DNA of 16,813 nt from Aquimarina sp. (GTDB lineage Bacteria; Bacteroidota; Bacteroidia; Flavobacteriales; Flavobacteriaceae), in contig WTKB01000348.1 of NCBI GenBank assembly GCA_011524575.1, positions 1 through 16,813 on the forward strand, in the 5' to 3' direction. Positions 7,339 to 15,068 of this stretch are shown here, in pieces; within the stretch, counting starts at the first letter, position 1; each line of letters begins with the position of its first letter. Position numbers and translations under genes: made by a program. A model generated the notes under the pieces. That model was given only the letters and a program-made list of their open reading frames with translations. It ran no database searches and had not been told where the DNA came from.

Positions 7339-7369
7339 TTTGAAACTGAGTTTATTTACCTTATATTTG
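7339..7369 (+). promoter_or_regulatory. Bacteroidota-type promoter of the rimP-nusA-infB operon
   Basis: The -33 TTTG (7339-7342) and -7 TATATTTG (7362-7369) are separated by exactly 19 nt, a near-ideal match to the Bacteroidota consensus. The start of transcription is expected near 7375-7377. That would give a leader of about 85 nt carrying the long hairpin at 7394-7436. The stretch 7238-7338 between the tRNA terminator and this promoter shows no gene or clear signal. Confidence 0.75.
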
Positions 7370-7393
7370 CTCTAAATTTATTTATAGTTTTGT

Positions 7394-7436
7394 TAAGATT
7401 AAAGAGGGGACGCTAAAAGTCCCCTCTTTAATCTTA
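7394..7436 (+). promoter_or_regulatory. 18-bp perfect hairpin in the rimP leader
   Basis: TAAGATTAAAGAGGGGAC (7394-7411) pairs perfectly with GTCCCCTCTTTAATCTTA (7419-7436) around a 7-nt loop, GCTAAAA. It begins about 18 nt after the predicted transcription start and ends 24 nt before the rimP ATG. The G/C-rich top (GGGGAC/GTCCCC) is unusual for this AT-rich DNA. No T-run follows, so it is not a standard intrinsic terminator. It could be an attenuator, an RNase processing site, a protein-binding leader element, or an mRNA-stabilising structure. The location is clear, the function unknown. Confidence 0.75.
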
Positions 7437-7460
7437 TGATGAAATTTAATTTTATAAAGC

Positions 7461-7928
7461 ATGACCCTAGAGGATAGAGTTCGTCAGTTGTTGAGTACTG
7501 TTTTTGAGCAGAAACCAGATCTTTTTTTGATAAAACTTTCTGTTACTTCTGCAAATCAAATTAAAGTTATCTTAGATTCTGATGCAGGGCTAACATTAGA
7601 TGTTTGTGTTGAAGTTAGTCGTTCTTTAGAAGCGAGTTTGGATTTAGATGAGTTTGTTTATTCTTTAGAGGTAGCTTCTGCTGGTGTGAGTGAAGGTATT
7701 ACTCATTCTAGGCAATATCTTAAAAATGTACAGAGGAAATTAGTTGTAGTTTCAAACGGTGTTTCTTATGAAGGAACGTTAACTAAGGTTTTTGAAAATA
7801 CTCTTTTTTTAGAATGGAAAGAGCGTGTGCCAAAAACAGTTGGTAAAGGTAAAATGTGGGTGGATAAAGAAGTTCAGTTAGATATAGAAGCCGTAGATAA
7901 AGCACACGTAGTAGTTGAGTTTAATTAA
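7461..7928 (+). CDS. rimP: Ribosome maturation factor RimP
   Basis: RimP binds the 30S subunit and assists late maturation of the small ribosomal subunit. The 155-residue length is normal. The N-terminal domain includes FLIKLSVTSANQIKVILDSD and the VSRSLEASLD helix. The central signature YSLEVASAGVSEGI...SRQYLKNVQRKL (about 66-94) has SAG where many bacteria have SPG, a common Bacteroidota variant. The C-terminal Sm-like domain follows (EGTLTKVFENTLFLEW). The start is supported by family alignment from memory and by the promoter and leader just upstream. It is the first gene of the conserved rimP-nusA-infB operon, and nusA follows after 7 bp. Confidence 0.95.
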   Translation: MTLEDRVRQLLSTVFEQKPDLFLIKLSVTSANQIKVILDSDAGLTLDVCVEVSRSLEASLDLDEFVYSLEVASAGVSEGITHSRQYLKNVQRKLVVVSNGVSYEGTLTKVFENTLFLEWKERVPKTVGKGKMWVDKEVQLDIEAVDKAHVVVEFN

Positions 7929-7935
7929 TTGATGT

Positions 7936-9168
7936 ATGGAGAACATTGCCCTGATTGAATCATTTTCGGAGTTTAAAGATAATAAGTCTATAGATAGAGT
8001 TACTTTGATGTCTATTCTAGAAGAGACTTTTCGTAGTGCTTTGAAAAAGAAATTTGGTTCAGATGATAATTTTGATATTATTGTAAATCCAGATAAAGGA
8101 GATTTAGAAATCTGGAGAAATCGTGTGGTGGTGGACGATGGAGAGGTTGAGGACGATAATAAAGAGATCTCTATTTCAGATGCTCGTAAAATAGAGCCTG
8201 ATTTTGAGGTTAATGAGGATGTTTCTGAAGAAGTGAAACTTATTGATCTTGGAAGGAGGTCGATACTTGCTTTGCGTCAAAATTTAATAGCAAAGATTCA
8301 TGAACACGATAATACAAATCTTTACAAGCAGTTTAAAGATTTAGAAGGTGAGTTGTATTCTGCTGAGGTGCATCATATAAGGCATCGTGCAATAATACTT
8401 TTAGATGATGAAGGTAATGAAGTTATTTTGCCTAAAGATAAGCAAATTCCTTCTGACTTTTTTAGAAAGGGTGAAACAGTAAGAGGTGTTATAGAGCGTG
8501 TTGATTTAAAGGGTAGTAAGCCGTCTATAATTTTGTCTCGAACATCTTCTTTGTTTTTAGAAAAGCTTATGGAGTCTGAAATTCCTGAGATTTTTGATGG
8601 AATTATTACTATAAGGAATGCTGTTCGTGTTCCTGGTGAAAAGGCGAAAATCGCAGTAGATTCTTATGACGACCGTATTGATCCTGTAGGTGCATGTGTA
8701 GGAGTTAAAGGTTCAAGAATTCATGAAATAGTTCGTGAATTAGGAAATGAGAATATTGATGTAATTAATTATACAAATAATATTCAGTTATACATTACTC
8801 GTGCATTAAGCCCAGCTAAAGTGGCTTCTGTAAAAATTGATGAAGAAAAAAAGCAAGCTGAAGTAATGCTTAAACCCGATGAGGTTTCTAAGGCAATCGG
8901 AAGAGGAGGTTTTAATATTCGTCTTGCAGGAATGCTTACAGGTTATGAGATTGATGTGTTTAGAGAGGGTATGGAAGAAGATGTTGAGCTTACAGAATTT
9001 TCTGATGAGATTGAAGCTTGGGTTATAGAAGAATTTGCGAAAATTGGTTTAGATACTGCAAAAAGTGTGTTGGAATATGATATTTTAGATCTTATTAAAC
9101 GCACAGACTTAGAAGAAGAAACAATAAATGATGTAATTCGGATTTTGAAATCAGAATTTGATGATTAA
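7936..9168 (+). CDS. nusA: Transcription termination/antitermination factor NusA
   Basis: NusA binds RNA polymerase and nascent RNA and modulates pausing, termination and antitermination. Visible domains are an N-terminal RNAP-binding domain (about 1-130) with an acidic insert (VDDGEVEDDNKE), an S1 domain (about 136-202), KH1 (about 205-280, GVKGSRI at 256-262), and KH2 (about 281-348, IGRGGFNI at 321-328). At 410 aa it is shorter than the 495-aa E. coli protein. Only one helical, HhH-like segment (about 355-410, rich in Asp/Glu) follows KH2, in place of the two acidic repeats of enterobacteria. This is normal for Bacteroidota. The 7-bp gap after rimP suggests translational coupling. Confidence 0.96.
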   Translation: MENIALIESFSEFKDNKSIDRVTLMSILEETFRSALKKKFGSDDNFDIIVNPDKGDLEIWRNRVVVDDGEVEDDNKEISISDARKIEPDFEVNEDVSEEVKLIDLGRRSILALRQNLIAKIHEHDNTNLYKQFKDLEGELYSAEVHHIRHRAIILLDDEGNEVILPKDKQIPSDFFRKGETVRGVIERVDLKGSKPSIILSRTSSLFLEKLMESEIPEIFDGIITIRNAVRVPGEKAKIAVDSYDDRIDPVGACVGVKGSRIHEIVRELGNENIDVINYTNNIQLYITRALSPAKVASVKIDEEKKQAEVMLKPDEVSKAIGRGGFNIRLAGMLTGYEIDVFREGMEEDVELTEFSDEIEAWVIEEFAKIGLDTAKSVLEYDILDLIKRTDLEEETINDVIRILKSEFDD

Positions 9169-9196
9169 TTTTGACATGATGCGATTTTGACATGAT
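9168..9196 (+). repeat. 13-nt tandem direct repeat between nusA and infB
   Basis: ATTTTGACATGAT occurs twice (9168-9180 and 9184-9196), offset by 16 bp, and starts at the last base of the nusA stop codon. Each copy contains a TTTG core. The next copy's worth of sequence does not continue the pattern. It may be a recent slippage duplication or a paired binding site. Confidence 0.7.
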
Positions 9197-9240
9197 ATTC
9201 TGAATAAAATACTTACTTTACAATAGATTTAGGTAGCTAT

Positions 9241-12153
9241 ATGGCTGATACAAAAAACATGAGATTAAATAAAGTACTAAGAGAATTTAATATCTCTCTT
9301 GATAGAGCTGTAGATTTTCTAAGCTCTAAAGGTCATATTATTGACCCTAAACCTACCACTAAAATATCCACTGAAATTTACGGATTACTTTCTGAAAAGT
9401 TTCAGGGTGATAAAAGTAAGAAAGTAGCTTCTCAGAAAAGAAGAGCACAATCTTTAGAAGAGAAACAAGCTATACGTGTTCAGATGGAAAATCAGCAAAA
9501 GGAGCTTCGTGAAAAAAGAGAGCGTGAACAAGAAGAGCGTTATAAACGTGATGGTGTCGTTCGTGCTAAAGCTACTTTAAACGGACCCAAAACTGTTGGT
9601 AAAATTGAATTACCTGTAACCAATAAAGGGCGTTCAAAATCAAATGCTAAGAAGGCTAATACGACTGCCTCTAAGGATGTAAATCAAAATCCTAAGTCGG
9701 ATAATAAGTCAGTTAATTCAAAGCAATCAGTAAATACAAAAGAAACTACTGTTTCTAAAGATAAAAAGCCTGTTGTTAATTCAAATGAAGCTAAAAGCAC
9801 TGATAAATCTTCATCAGTTGCTTCAAAACCTTCAATTGTAAAGAAACCAATTTCTTCATCTAAAAATACAGCATTAGATAAGGTAGTAAGTGAAGCGAAT
9901 GCTAAAGCTTCAATTTCTTCAGGAAATTCTTCTAAGAAAGAGGTTGCTACTCCATCTTCTGAAGCTGCTCCAGAAGTTGTAACTACAAAATATCAAAAGT
10001 TATCAGGTCCTAGTTTTACAGGTCAAACGGTTGATCTTTCTAAATTTAAGAAACCTGAGAAAAAAGATAAATCAGGAAATAACGCTAATAAAAAGAAGCG
10101 TAAAAGAATCAATAAGAATCCTAATACAGCCAATAGAACTGGGGGTGCAAATCCAAACTCTGGAAGAGGTGGAGGATCTGGATCACGTGGTAGAGGCGGT
10201 AATAATAAATTCAATAAAAGACGCCCTGCACCTGTTCAAAAGGAAGAGCCTACAGATGAAGAAGTACAAAGACAAGTACGAGAAACTCTCGAAAAACTTC
10301 AAGGTAAATCAAATAGAGGTAAAGGAGCTAAATATAGAAGAGATAAAAGAGATCTCCATCGTCAGAAATCTGAAGATTTCTTAGCTGAACAACAAGCAGA
10401 AAGTAAGATAATCAAAGTTACAGAATTTGTTACAGCCAGTGAAATCGCTACGATGATGAATGTTTCTGTAACTCAAATTATTTCAGCATGTATGTCTCTG
10501 GGTATGATGGTTACAATGAACCAGCGTCTTGATGCAGAAACATTAACTGTAGTTGCAGAAGAGTTTGGTTATACGGTAGATTTTGTAACTGCTGATCTTG
10601 AAGAGTCTATTGAAGAAGTTGTAGATAGTCCTGAAGATTTAGAAGTACGAGCTCCTATTGTTACCGTAATGGGTCACGTAGATCATGGTAAAACGTCATT
10701 ACTCGATTACATTCGTGAAGAAAATGTAATTGCAGGTGAAAGTGGAGGTATCACACAGCATATTGGTGCTTATGGTGTAGAGCTCGCAGGTGGTCAACGA
10801 ATCACATTTCTTGATACACCTGGTCACGAAGCCTTTACAGCAATGCGTGCTCGTGGAGCTCAAGTGACCGATATCGCTATTATTGTAATTGCTGCGGATG
10901 ACGATATAATGCCACAAACCAAAGAGGCAATCAGTCATGCGCAAGCAGCAGGAGTTCCTATAGTATTTGCAATTAATAAAGTAGATAAGGAAACAGCAAA
11001 TCCAGATAATATTAAAACCAAGTTAGCTTCTATGAACTTACTTGTAGAAGAATGGGGAGGTAAAATTCAATCTCATGATATTTCTGCAAAAACAGGTTTA
11101 GGAGTTAGTGAATTATTAGAAAAAGTTCTTCTTGAGGCAGAAATGCTAGAGCTAAAGGCTAACCCAAATCGTAATGCTGTTGGTACAGTAGTTGAAGCTT
11201 TCTTAGATAAGGGACGTGGATATGTATCTACAGTGCTAGTACAAACAGGAACTTTAAAAGTAGGAGATTTCTTACTTGCAGGTAAGAATAGTGGTAAAAT
11301 CAAAGCCATGCAAGATGAGCGTGGTAATCGCTTAAAACAGGTAGGTCCTTCAACGGCAGTATCTATTTTAGGTCTTGATGGTGCGCCACAGGCAGGAGAC
11401 AAGTTCAATGTAATGGAAGATGAGCGTGAGGCTAAAAATATTGCTGCTAAACGTTCTCAATTACACCGAGAGCAATCTGTACGTACTCAACGACACATTA
11501 CACTTGATGAAATTGGTCGTCGTATAGCACTGGGTGACTTTAAAGAGCTTAATATAATTCTTAAAGGTGATGTGGATGGTTCTGTAGAAGCACTTACAGA
11601 TTCTTTCCAGAAATTATCTACTGAGGAGATTCATGTAAATATTATACACAAAGCGGTTGGTGCAATTACAGAAAGTGATGTACTTTTAGCATCGGCTTCA
11701 GACGCTATTATTATTGGATTTAACGTTAGACCAACTTCTAATGCACGTGTCATAGCTGATAAAGAAGAGATAGATATCCGTACTTATTCTATTATTTATG
11801 ATGCGATAAACGAGCTTAAAGATGCTATGGAAGGAATGTTATCTCCTGTCATGAAAGAAGAAATTACAGGTACAGCAGAGATCCGAGAAACTTTCAAAAT
11901 TTCAAAAGTTGGAACTATTGCAGGTTGTATGGTATTAACAGGTAAGATTTATAGAAATTGTTCTATACGATTAATACGAGATAATGTAGTTATTTATACT
12001 GGTGAACTAGCATCTTTAAAGCGTTTTAAAGATGATGTTAAGGAGGTAGCAAAAGGTTATGATTGTGGTATGCAAATCAAAAACTACAATGATATCAAAG
12101 AAAATGATGTCATAGAATGCTTCCAGCAAGTTGAAGTAAAAAAGAAATTATAA
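9241..12153 (+). CDS. infB: Translation initiation factor IF-2
   Basis: IF-2 is the GTPase that delivers initiator tRNA and joins the ribosomal subunits. The 970-residue protein has an N-terminal IF2_N-type domain (about 1-60), a long charged, low-complexity linker (about 65-385), a second IF2_N-like segment (about 395-450), and then the GTPase domain. Its motifs are GHVDHGKT (478-485), DTPGHE (525-530), NKVD (579-582) and SAKTG. Beta-barrel and C-terminal fMet-tRNA-binding domains follow. The linker is rich in Lys, Ser and Asn and has an RGG-like stretch at about 308-330 ([13 protein letters not shown]). The start is confirmed by the [18 protein letters not shown]-terminus. It is the third gene of the operon, 72 bp after nusA; no strong separate promoter was found in that gap. 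Confidence 0.97.
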   Translation: MADTKNMRLNKVLREFNISLDRAVDFLSSKGHIIDPKPTTKISTEIYGLLSEKFQGDKSKKVASQKRRAQSLEEKQAIRVQMENQQKELREKREREQEERYKRDGVVRAKATLNGPKTVGKIELPVTNKGRSKSNAKKANTTASKDVNQNPKSDNKSVNSKQSVNTKETTVSKDKKPVVNSNEAKSTDKSSSVASKPSIVKKPISSSKNTALDKVVSEANAKASISSGNSSKKEVATPSSEAAPEVVTTKYQKLSGPSFTGQTVDLSKFKKPEKKDKSGNNANKKKRKRINKNPNTANRTGGANPNSGRGGGSGSRGRGGNNKFNKRRPAPVQKEEPTDEEVQRQVRETLEKLQGKSNRGKGAKYRRDKRDLHRQKSEDFLAEQQAESKIIKVTEFVTASEIATMMNVSVTQIISACMSLGMMVTMNQRLDAETLTVVAEEFGYTVDFVTADLEESIEEVVDSPEDLEVRAPIVTVMGHVDHGKTSLLDYIREENVIAGESGGITQHIGAYGVELAGGQRITFLDTPGHEAFTAMRARGAQVTDIAIIVIAADDDIMPQTKEAISHAQAAGVPIVFAINKVDKETANPDNIKTKLASMNLLVEEWGGKIQSHDISAKTGLGVSELLEKVLLEAEMLELKANPNRNAVGTVVEAFLDKGRGYVSTVLVQTGTLKVGDFLLAGKNSGKIKAMQDERGNRLKQVGPSTAVSILGLDGAPQAGDKFNVMEDEREAKNIAAKRSQLHREQSVRTQRHITLDEIGRRIALGDFKELNIILKGDVDGSVEALTDSFQKLSTEEIHVNIIHKAVGAITESDVLLASASDAIIIGFNVRPTSNARVIADKEEIDIRTYSIIYDAINELKDAMEGMLSPVMKEEITGTAEIRETFKISKVGTIAGCMVLTGKIYRNCSIRLIRDNVVIYTGELASLKRFKDDVKEVAKGYDCGMQIKNYNDIKENDVIECFQQVEVKKKL

Positions 12154-12221
12154 GATTTACTTTGATATAAGCCTTACAAACAGGCAAAATATATTTATAG
12201 AATTTAAAGCTAAAAACTACT

Positions 12222-13229
12222 ATGTTGATGAAATTTATATTACGTTTACAGGTTGTTTTTAGCTTTTTATTTTATGTATCTTGTGATGATGGAGACTTTA
12301 CCTATTCAGAATTAATTTTTGATGATACTAATTTAGAAATTTGCCGTACAAATACATCAGATCAGTTCAAGGAAGAAACTCTTGTTTATAATGTTAATAC
12401 TGAAACTAATGAGGCTATTTGGGCACTTTTTACAGGTAATTTTCAGTTTTCAGAAGAACAATATTTTACGAATAACATTCCTTCTGGTGCCAATGTTACT
12501 TACACTAAATTTTCTGAGGAAATAACTGCTGAAGATTACTTTTGTAACGCTATTTCTACAACAGGAAATGAACTTACATCAGAACTGATAGCTACTAATG
12601 GTACTATTACTTTTGCTACTAGTGCTTACATTCTTCCTGATGGTGATGAGGATAATGACGGTATTAGTAATCAAGATGAAGGTTTTGTAGAAGGTTATAC
12701 GAGTGCCGATTTTAGCGATGAGACCATATTCCAGGATTCTGATGGTGATGATATTCCAGATTTTAGAGATCAAGATGATGATAATGACAATGTAAGTACC
12801 AGTAACGAATATGGTTTCAGAACACCTTATATTGATTCCGACGCTGATGGTGTTATTGATTTCGTTGATTTTATTGATTCCGACTTAGATGGAATTCCTA
12901 ATCATTTAGATTCTGATGATGATGGAGATGGGGTTTTAACCCGAGAAGAGATTTCTACTTTTAACTTAGATCCTTATACTTATTTAAATACTGTCGATCT
13001 TCCGTATTATTTAGATGTTTCTTTAAGTACTGCTTTTGTTTCAGAATACTACATTGATAATTCTTTTTCTACAAATTTCCTTACTACAGTAATTGTAAAT
13101 AATGTTAGTTTTTTAAGTGATGACGGAACTACAACTACTTTCCTAGAACTTATTTTAGGTAAAAATATTCCTTCTTCCTCCGAAACTTTTACCTCAGGAT
13201 TAGTTATAAAGGAAAGTTTAGGACTTTAA
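12222..13229 (+). CDS. Putative surface lipoprotein with Asp-rich TSP3-like calcium-binding repeats
   Basis: The 335-residue product starts with a short lipoprotein signal peptide ending in the lipobox FYVSC (C21). Acidic residues follow the cysteine directly (CDDGD), consistent with the Bacteroidota lipoprotein export signal for surface display (inferred). Residues about 139-243 carry thrombospondin type 3-like Asp repeats, such as DGDEDNDGISNQDE, DSDGDDIPDFRD, DSDADGVIDF, DSDLDGIPNHLD and SDDDGDGVLT; these likely bind calcium. The flanking parts (about 22-135 and 255-335) are not recognised. The ATG at 12228 (MKFILRL) is an alternative start. A possible -7 box TATATTTA (12190-12197) lies upstream, but the only nearby TTTG is 25 nt away, so a promoter is uncertain. 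The end overlaps the convergent ABC gene by 12 bp. Confidence 0.8.
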   Translation: MLMKFILRLQVVFSFLFYVSCDDGDFTYSELIFDDTNLEICRTNTSDQFKEETLVYNVNTETNEAIWALFTGNFQFSEEQYFTNNIPSGANVTYTKFSEEITAEDYFCNAISTTGNELTSELIATNGTITFATSAYILPDGDEDNDGISNQDEGFVEGYTSADFSDETIFQDSDGDDIPDFRDQDDDNDNVSTSNEYGFRTPYIDSDADGVIDFVDFIDSDLDGIPNHLDSDDDGDGVLTREEISTFNLDPYTYLNTVDLPYYLDVSLSTAFVSEYYIDNSFSTNFLTTVIVNNVSFLSDDGTTTTFLELILGKNIPSSSETFTSGLVIKESLGL

Positions 13230-15041
13230 ATTTTGCATATCAACAAGAAGTTTGTAGTTTCCATTTTTTGCAAGAAGTTCGCTGTGTTTTCCTTTCTCAA
13301 TTATTTTTCCATCTTTTAGTACTACAATACAATCTGCATTTTTAATTGTAGAAAGTCTATGAGCAATAACAATACTGGTTTGTTTGTGCATTAGTTTTTC
13401 TAAGGCATTTTGTACTAAATATTCGCTTTCTGAGTCCAAAGCAGAAGTAGCTTCATCTAGAATTAACACAGGAGCATTTTTAAGTACAGCTCGAGCAATG
13501 GATAGTCGTTGTTTTTGTCCGCCTGAGAGCTTATTGCCTGAATCTCCAATATTTTGATGTATTTGATTAGGTAGTTTTTTTACAAACTCCCATGCATTTG
13601 CAGTTTTTAAGGCTTTTATAATTTGATCTTCTGAATATTTTTCACCAAGACATAAATTACTTTTAATACTTCCATTAAATAAAATAGAATCCTGAGTTAC
13701 AACACTTGTAAGTCCTCTCAAGCTTTTTTTAGTTAAATTTTTAATAGATATTCCATCAATAGAAATATCCCCACTTGTTACTTCATAAAAGCGATTTACA
13801 AGATTTGCAAGTGTTGATTTTCCACTTCCTGAATGTCCTACAAATGCAATTGTTTGCCCTTTTGGTATTTCAAGATTAATATTTTTTAATACGAGTTCTT
13901 TTTCATAACTAAAACTTACATTTGAAAATGTAAGTTTATCTTCAAATTTTGATTTATTAATAGCGTCTTTACTATCTTTTATAGGTGATTGTATCTCTAA
14001 TATTTCTAGTACGCGATCTGCGGCTGCATTTCCTTTTTTAATCTTGTAGCTAGCTTTAGAAATAGCTTTTGCAGGTGTCAGGATTTGATAAGCCAGTGCA
14101 ATGTAGGCAATGAAGTCTGATGAGCTTAAGTTTTGTTCTATGAGTACTAATTTTCCACCATAAATTAAAAGTACACCGATAGTTAAAATGCCTAAAAACT
14201 CACTTATTGGTGCTGCTAAATTTTGGCGATGGATTAGTGTATTGGAAAAATCATAAAATCGTTTTGTAGAGTTTTCAAATCTATTTTGGAAATAGTCTTC
14301 TGCATTGTAGCTTTTTATAAGCTTTAGTCCATATAAAGTTTCATCAAGATAGGATAGGAAAATTCCCATTTCTTTCTGTACATTTAAAGACATTTTTTTA
14401 AGTTTTCGTCCTAGTAAAGAAATGAGAAAACCCGATACTGGAATAAATATAAATACAAAGAGTGTGAGCTTCGGACTCAGAAGTAGCATTGCACTAATTG
14501 TAAATACAATTGTTAAAGGCTCTCTAACTACCAGTTCTAAAACAGAGAGCATTGAATTTTGAATTTCATTGATATCTGAGGAAATTCTTGCTACCAGATC
14601 TCCTTTTCGATGCTCACTAAAAAATGAAAGTGGGAGCGAGGTTGTTTTTTTATACATTTCATCTCGCATATCTTTTAGGATTCCATTTCTCAAAAATGAT
14701 AACGAATATAAAGCGAGGTATCTAAATAAATTTTTAAACAGGAAAATACTGATAATAAACCCCACCATAAACATAAGTGTTTGTAGTGGGGAGTTTTCTG
14801 CATTTTGGTTTACGTAATAATTGAGTGTGTCTAAAGCAAAATCTTTACTTTTACCTATTCCAGCCCATTTTGGTAATTCTGTAACGGATTCACTTTCTTT
14901 AAATAGTACTTCAAGCATGGGTAATATAGAAAGCATGCCAAGAGTACTAAAAAGGGCATAAAGTGCATTAAAGAAAATATTAAAAAAAGCGTATTTCCTA
15001 TAAGGAAGTACAAACCTCAATATTTTTTTTAGGTATTTCAT
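13218..15041 (-). CDS. ABC transporter, fused permease and ATPase (MsbA-like exporter)
   Basis: This is a full half-transporter (607 aa) that would work as a homodimer in the inner membrane. Residues about 15-345 are a type IV (ABC exporter) transmembrane domain with six likely helices (first near 18-40, then near 85-110, 170-213 and 280-320). The ATPase domain shows Walker A GHSGSGKST (402-410), Q-loop Q450, signature LSGGQ (505-509), Walker B VLILDE (525-530) and switch H561 in IAHRLST. The family includes lipid A flippases and drug or peptide exporters; the substrate cannot be read from the sequence. The gene starts 27 bp after the phospho-sugar mutase stop, with a small hairpin in the gap, so they may share a transcript. 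Its last 12 bp overlap the lipoprotein gene tail to tail. Confidence 0.93.
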   Translation of the reverse strand: MKYLKKILRFVLPYRKYAFFNIFFNALYALFSTLGMLSILPMLEVLFKESESVTELPKWAGIGKSKDFALDTLNYYVNQNAENSPLQTLMFMVGFIISIFLFKNLFRYLALYSLSFLRNGILKDMRDEMYKKTTSLPLSFFSEHRKGDLVARISSDINEIQNSMLSVLELVVREPLTIVFTISAMLLLSPKLTLFVFIFIPVSGFLISLLGRKLKKMSLNVQKEMGIFLSYLDETLYGLKLIKSYNAEDYFQNRFENSTKRFYDFSNTLIHRQNLAAPISEFLGILTIGVLLIYGGKLVLIEQNLSSSDFIAYIALAYQILTPAKAISKASYKIKKGNAAADRVLEILEIQSPIKDSKDAINKSKFEDKLTFSNVSFSYEKELVLKNINLEIPKGQTIAFVGHSGSGKSTLANLVNRFYEVTSGDISIDGISIKNLTKKSLRGLTSVVTQDSILFNGSIKSNLCLGEKYSEDQIIKALKTANAWEFVKKLPNQIHQNIGDSGNKLSGGQKQRLSIARAVLKNAPVLILDEATSALDSESEYLVQNALEKLMHKQTSIVIAHRLSTIKNADCIVVLKDGKIIEKGKHSELLAKNGNYKLLVDMQNLKS

Positions 15042-15044
15042 TTT

Positions 15045-15065
15045 GGCGGTTTAAAATAAACCGCT
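15045..15065 (-). promoter_or_regulatory. Small hairpin just upstream of the ABC transporter start
   Basis: On the minus strand, GCGGTTT pairs with AAACCGC around a 5-nt loop (15046-15064), plus an outer G-U pair. It fills most of the 27-bp gap between the mutase stop and the ABC start codon and ends about 4 nt before the ATG. It has no T-run. It could dampen translation of the ABC gene or partly stop read-through. Function unknown. Confidence 0.55.
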
Positions 15066-15068
15066 AAA

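Noticed and set aside
9186..9221. Internal promoter for infB
   Set aside because: TTTG cores are present in the tandem repeat, but no TAnnTTTG lies at 19-21 nt; TACTTTAC is a poor match at 24 nt.
10031..10384. Overlapping plus-strand ORF of 117 codons inside infB
   Set aside because: It is an out-of-frame reading of the Lys/Asn/Gly-rich IF-2 linker; infB is unambiguous and the ORF has no recognisable family.
11073..11408. Minus-strand ORF of 111 codons opposite the infB GTPase region
   Set aside because: It is antisense to conserved IF-2 sequence and its composition looks like a shadow frame.
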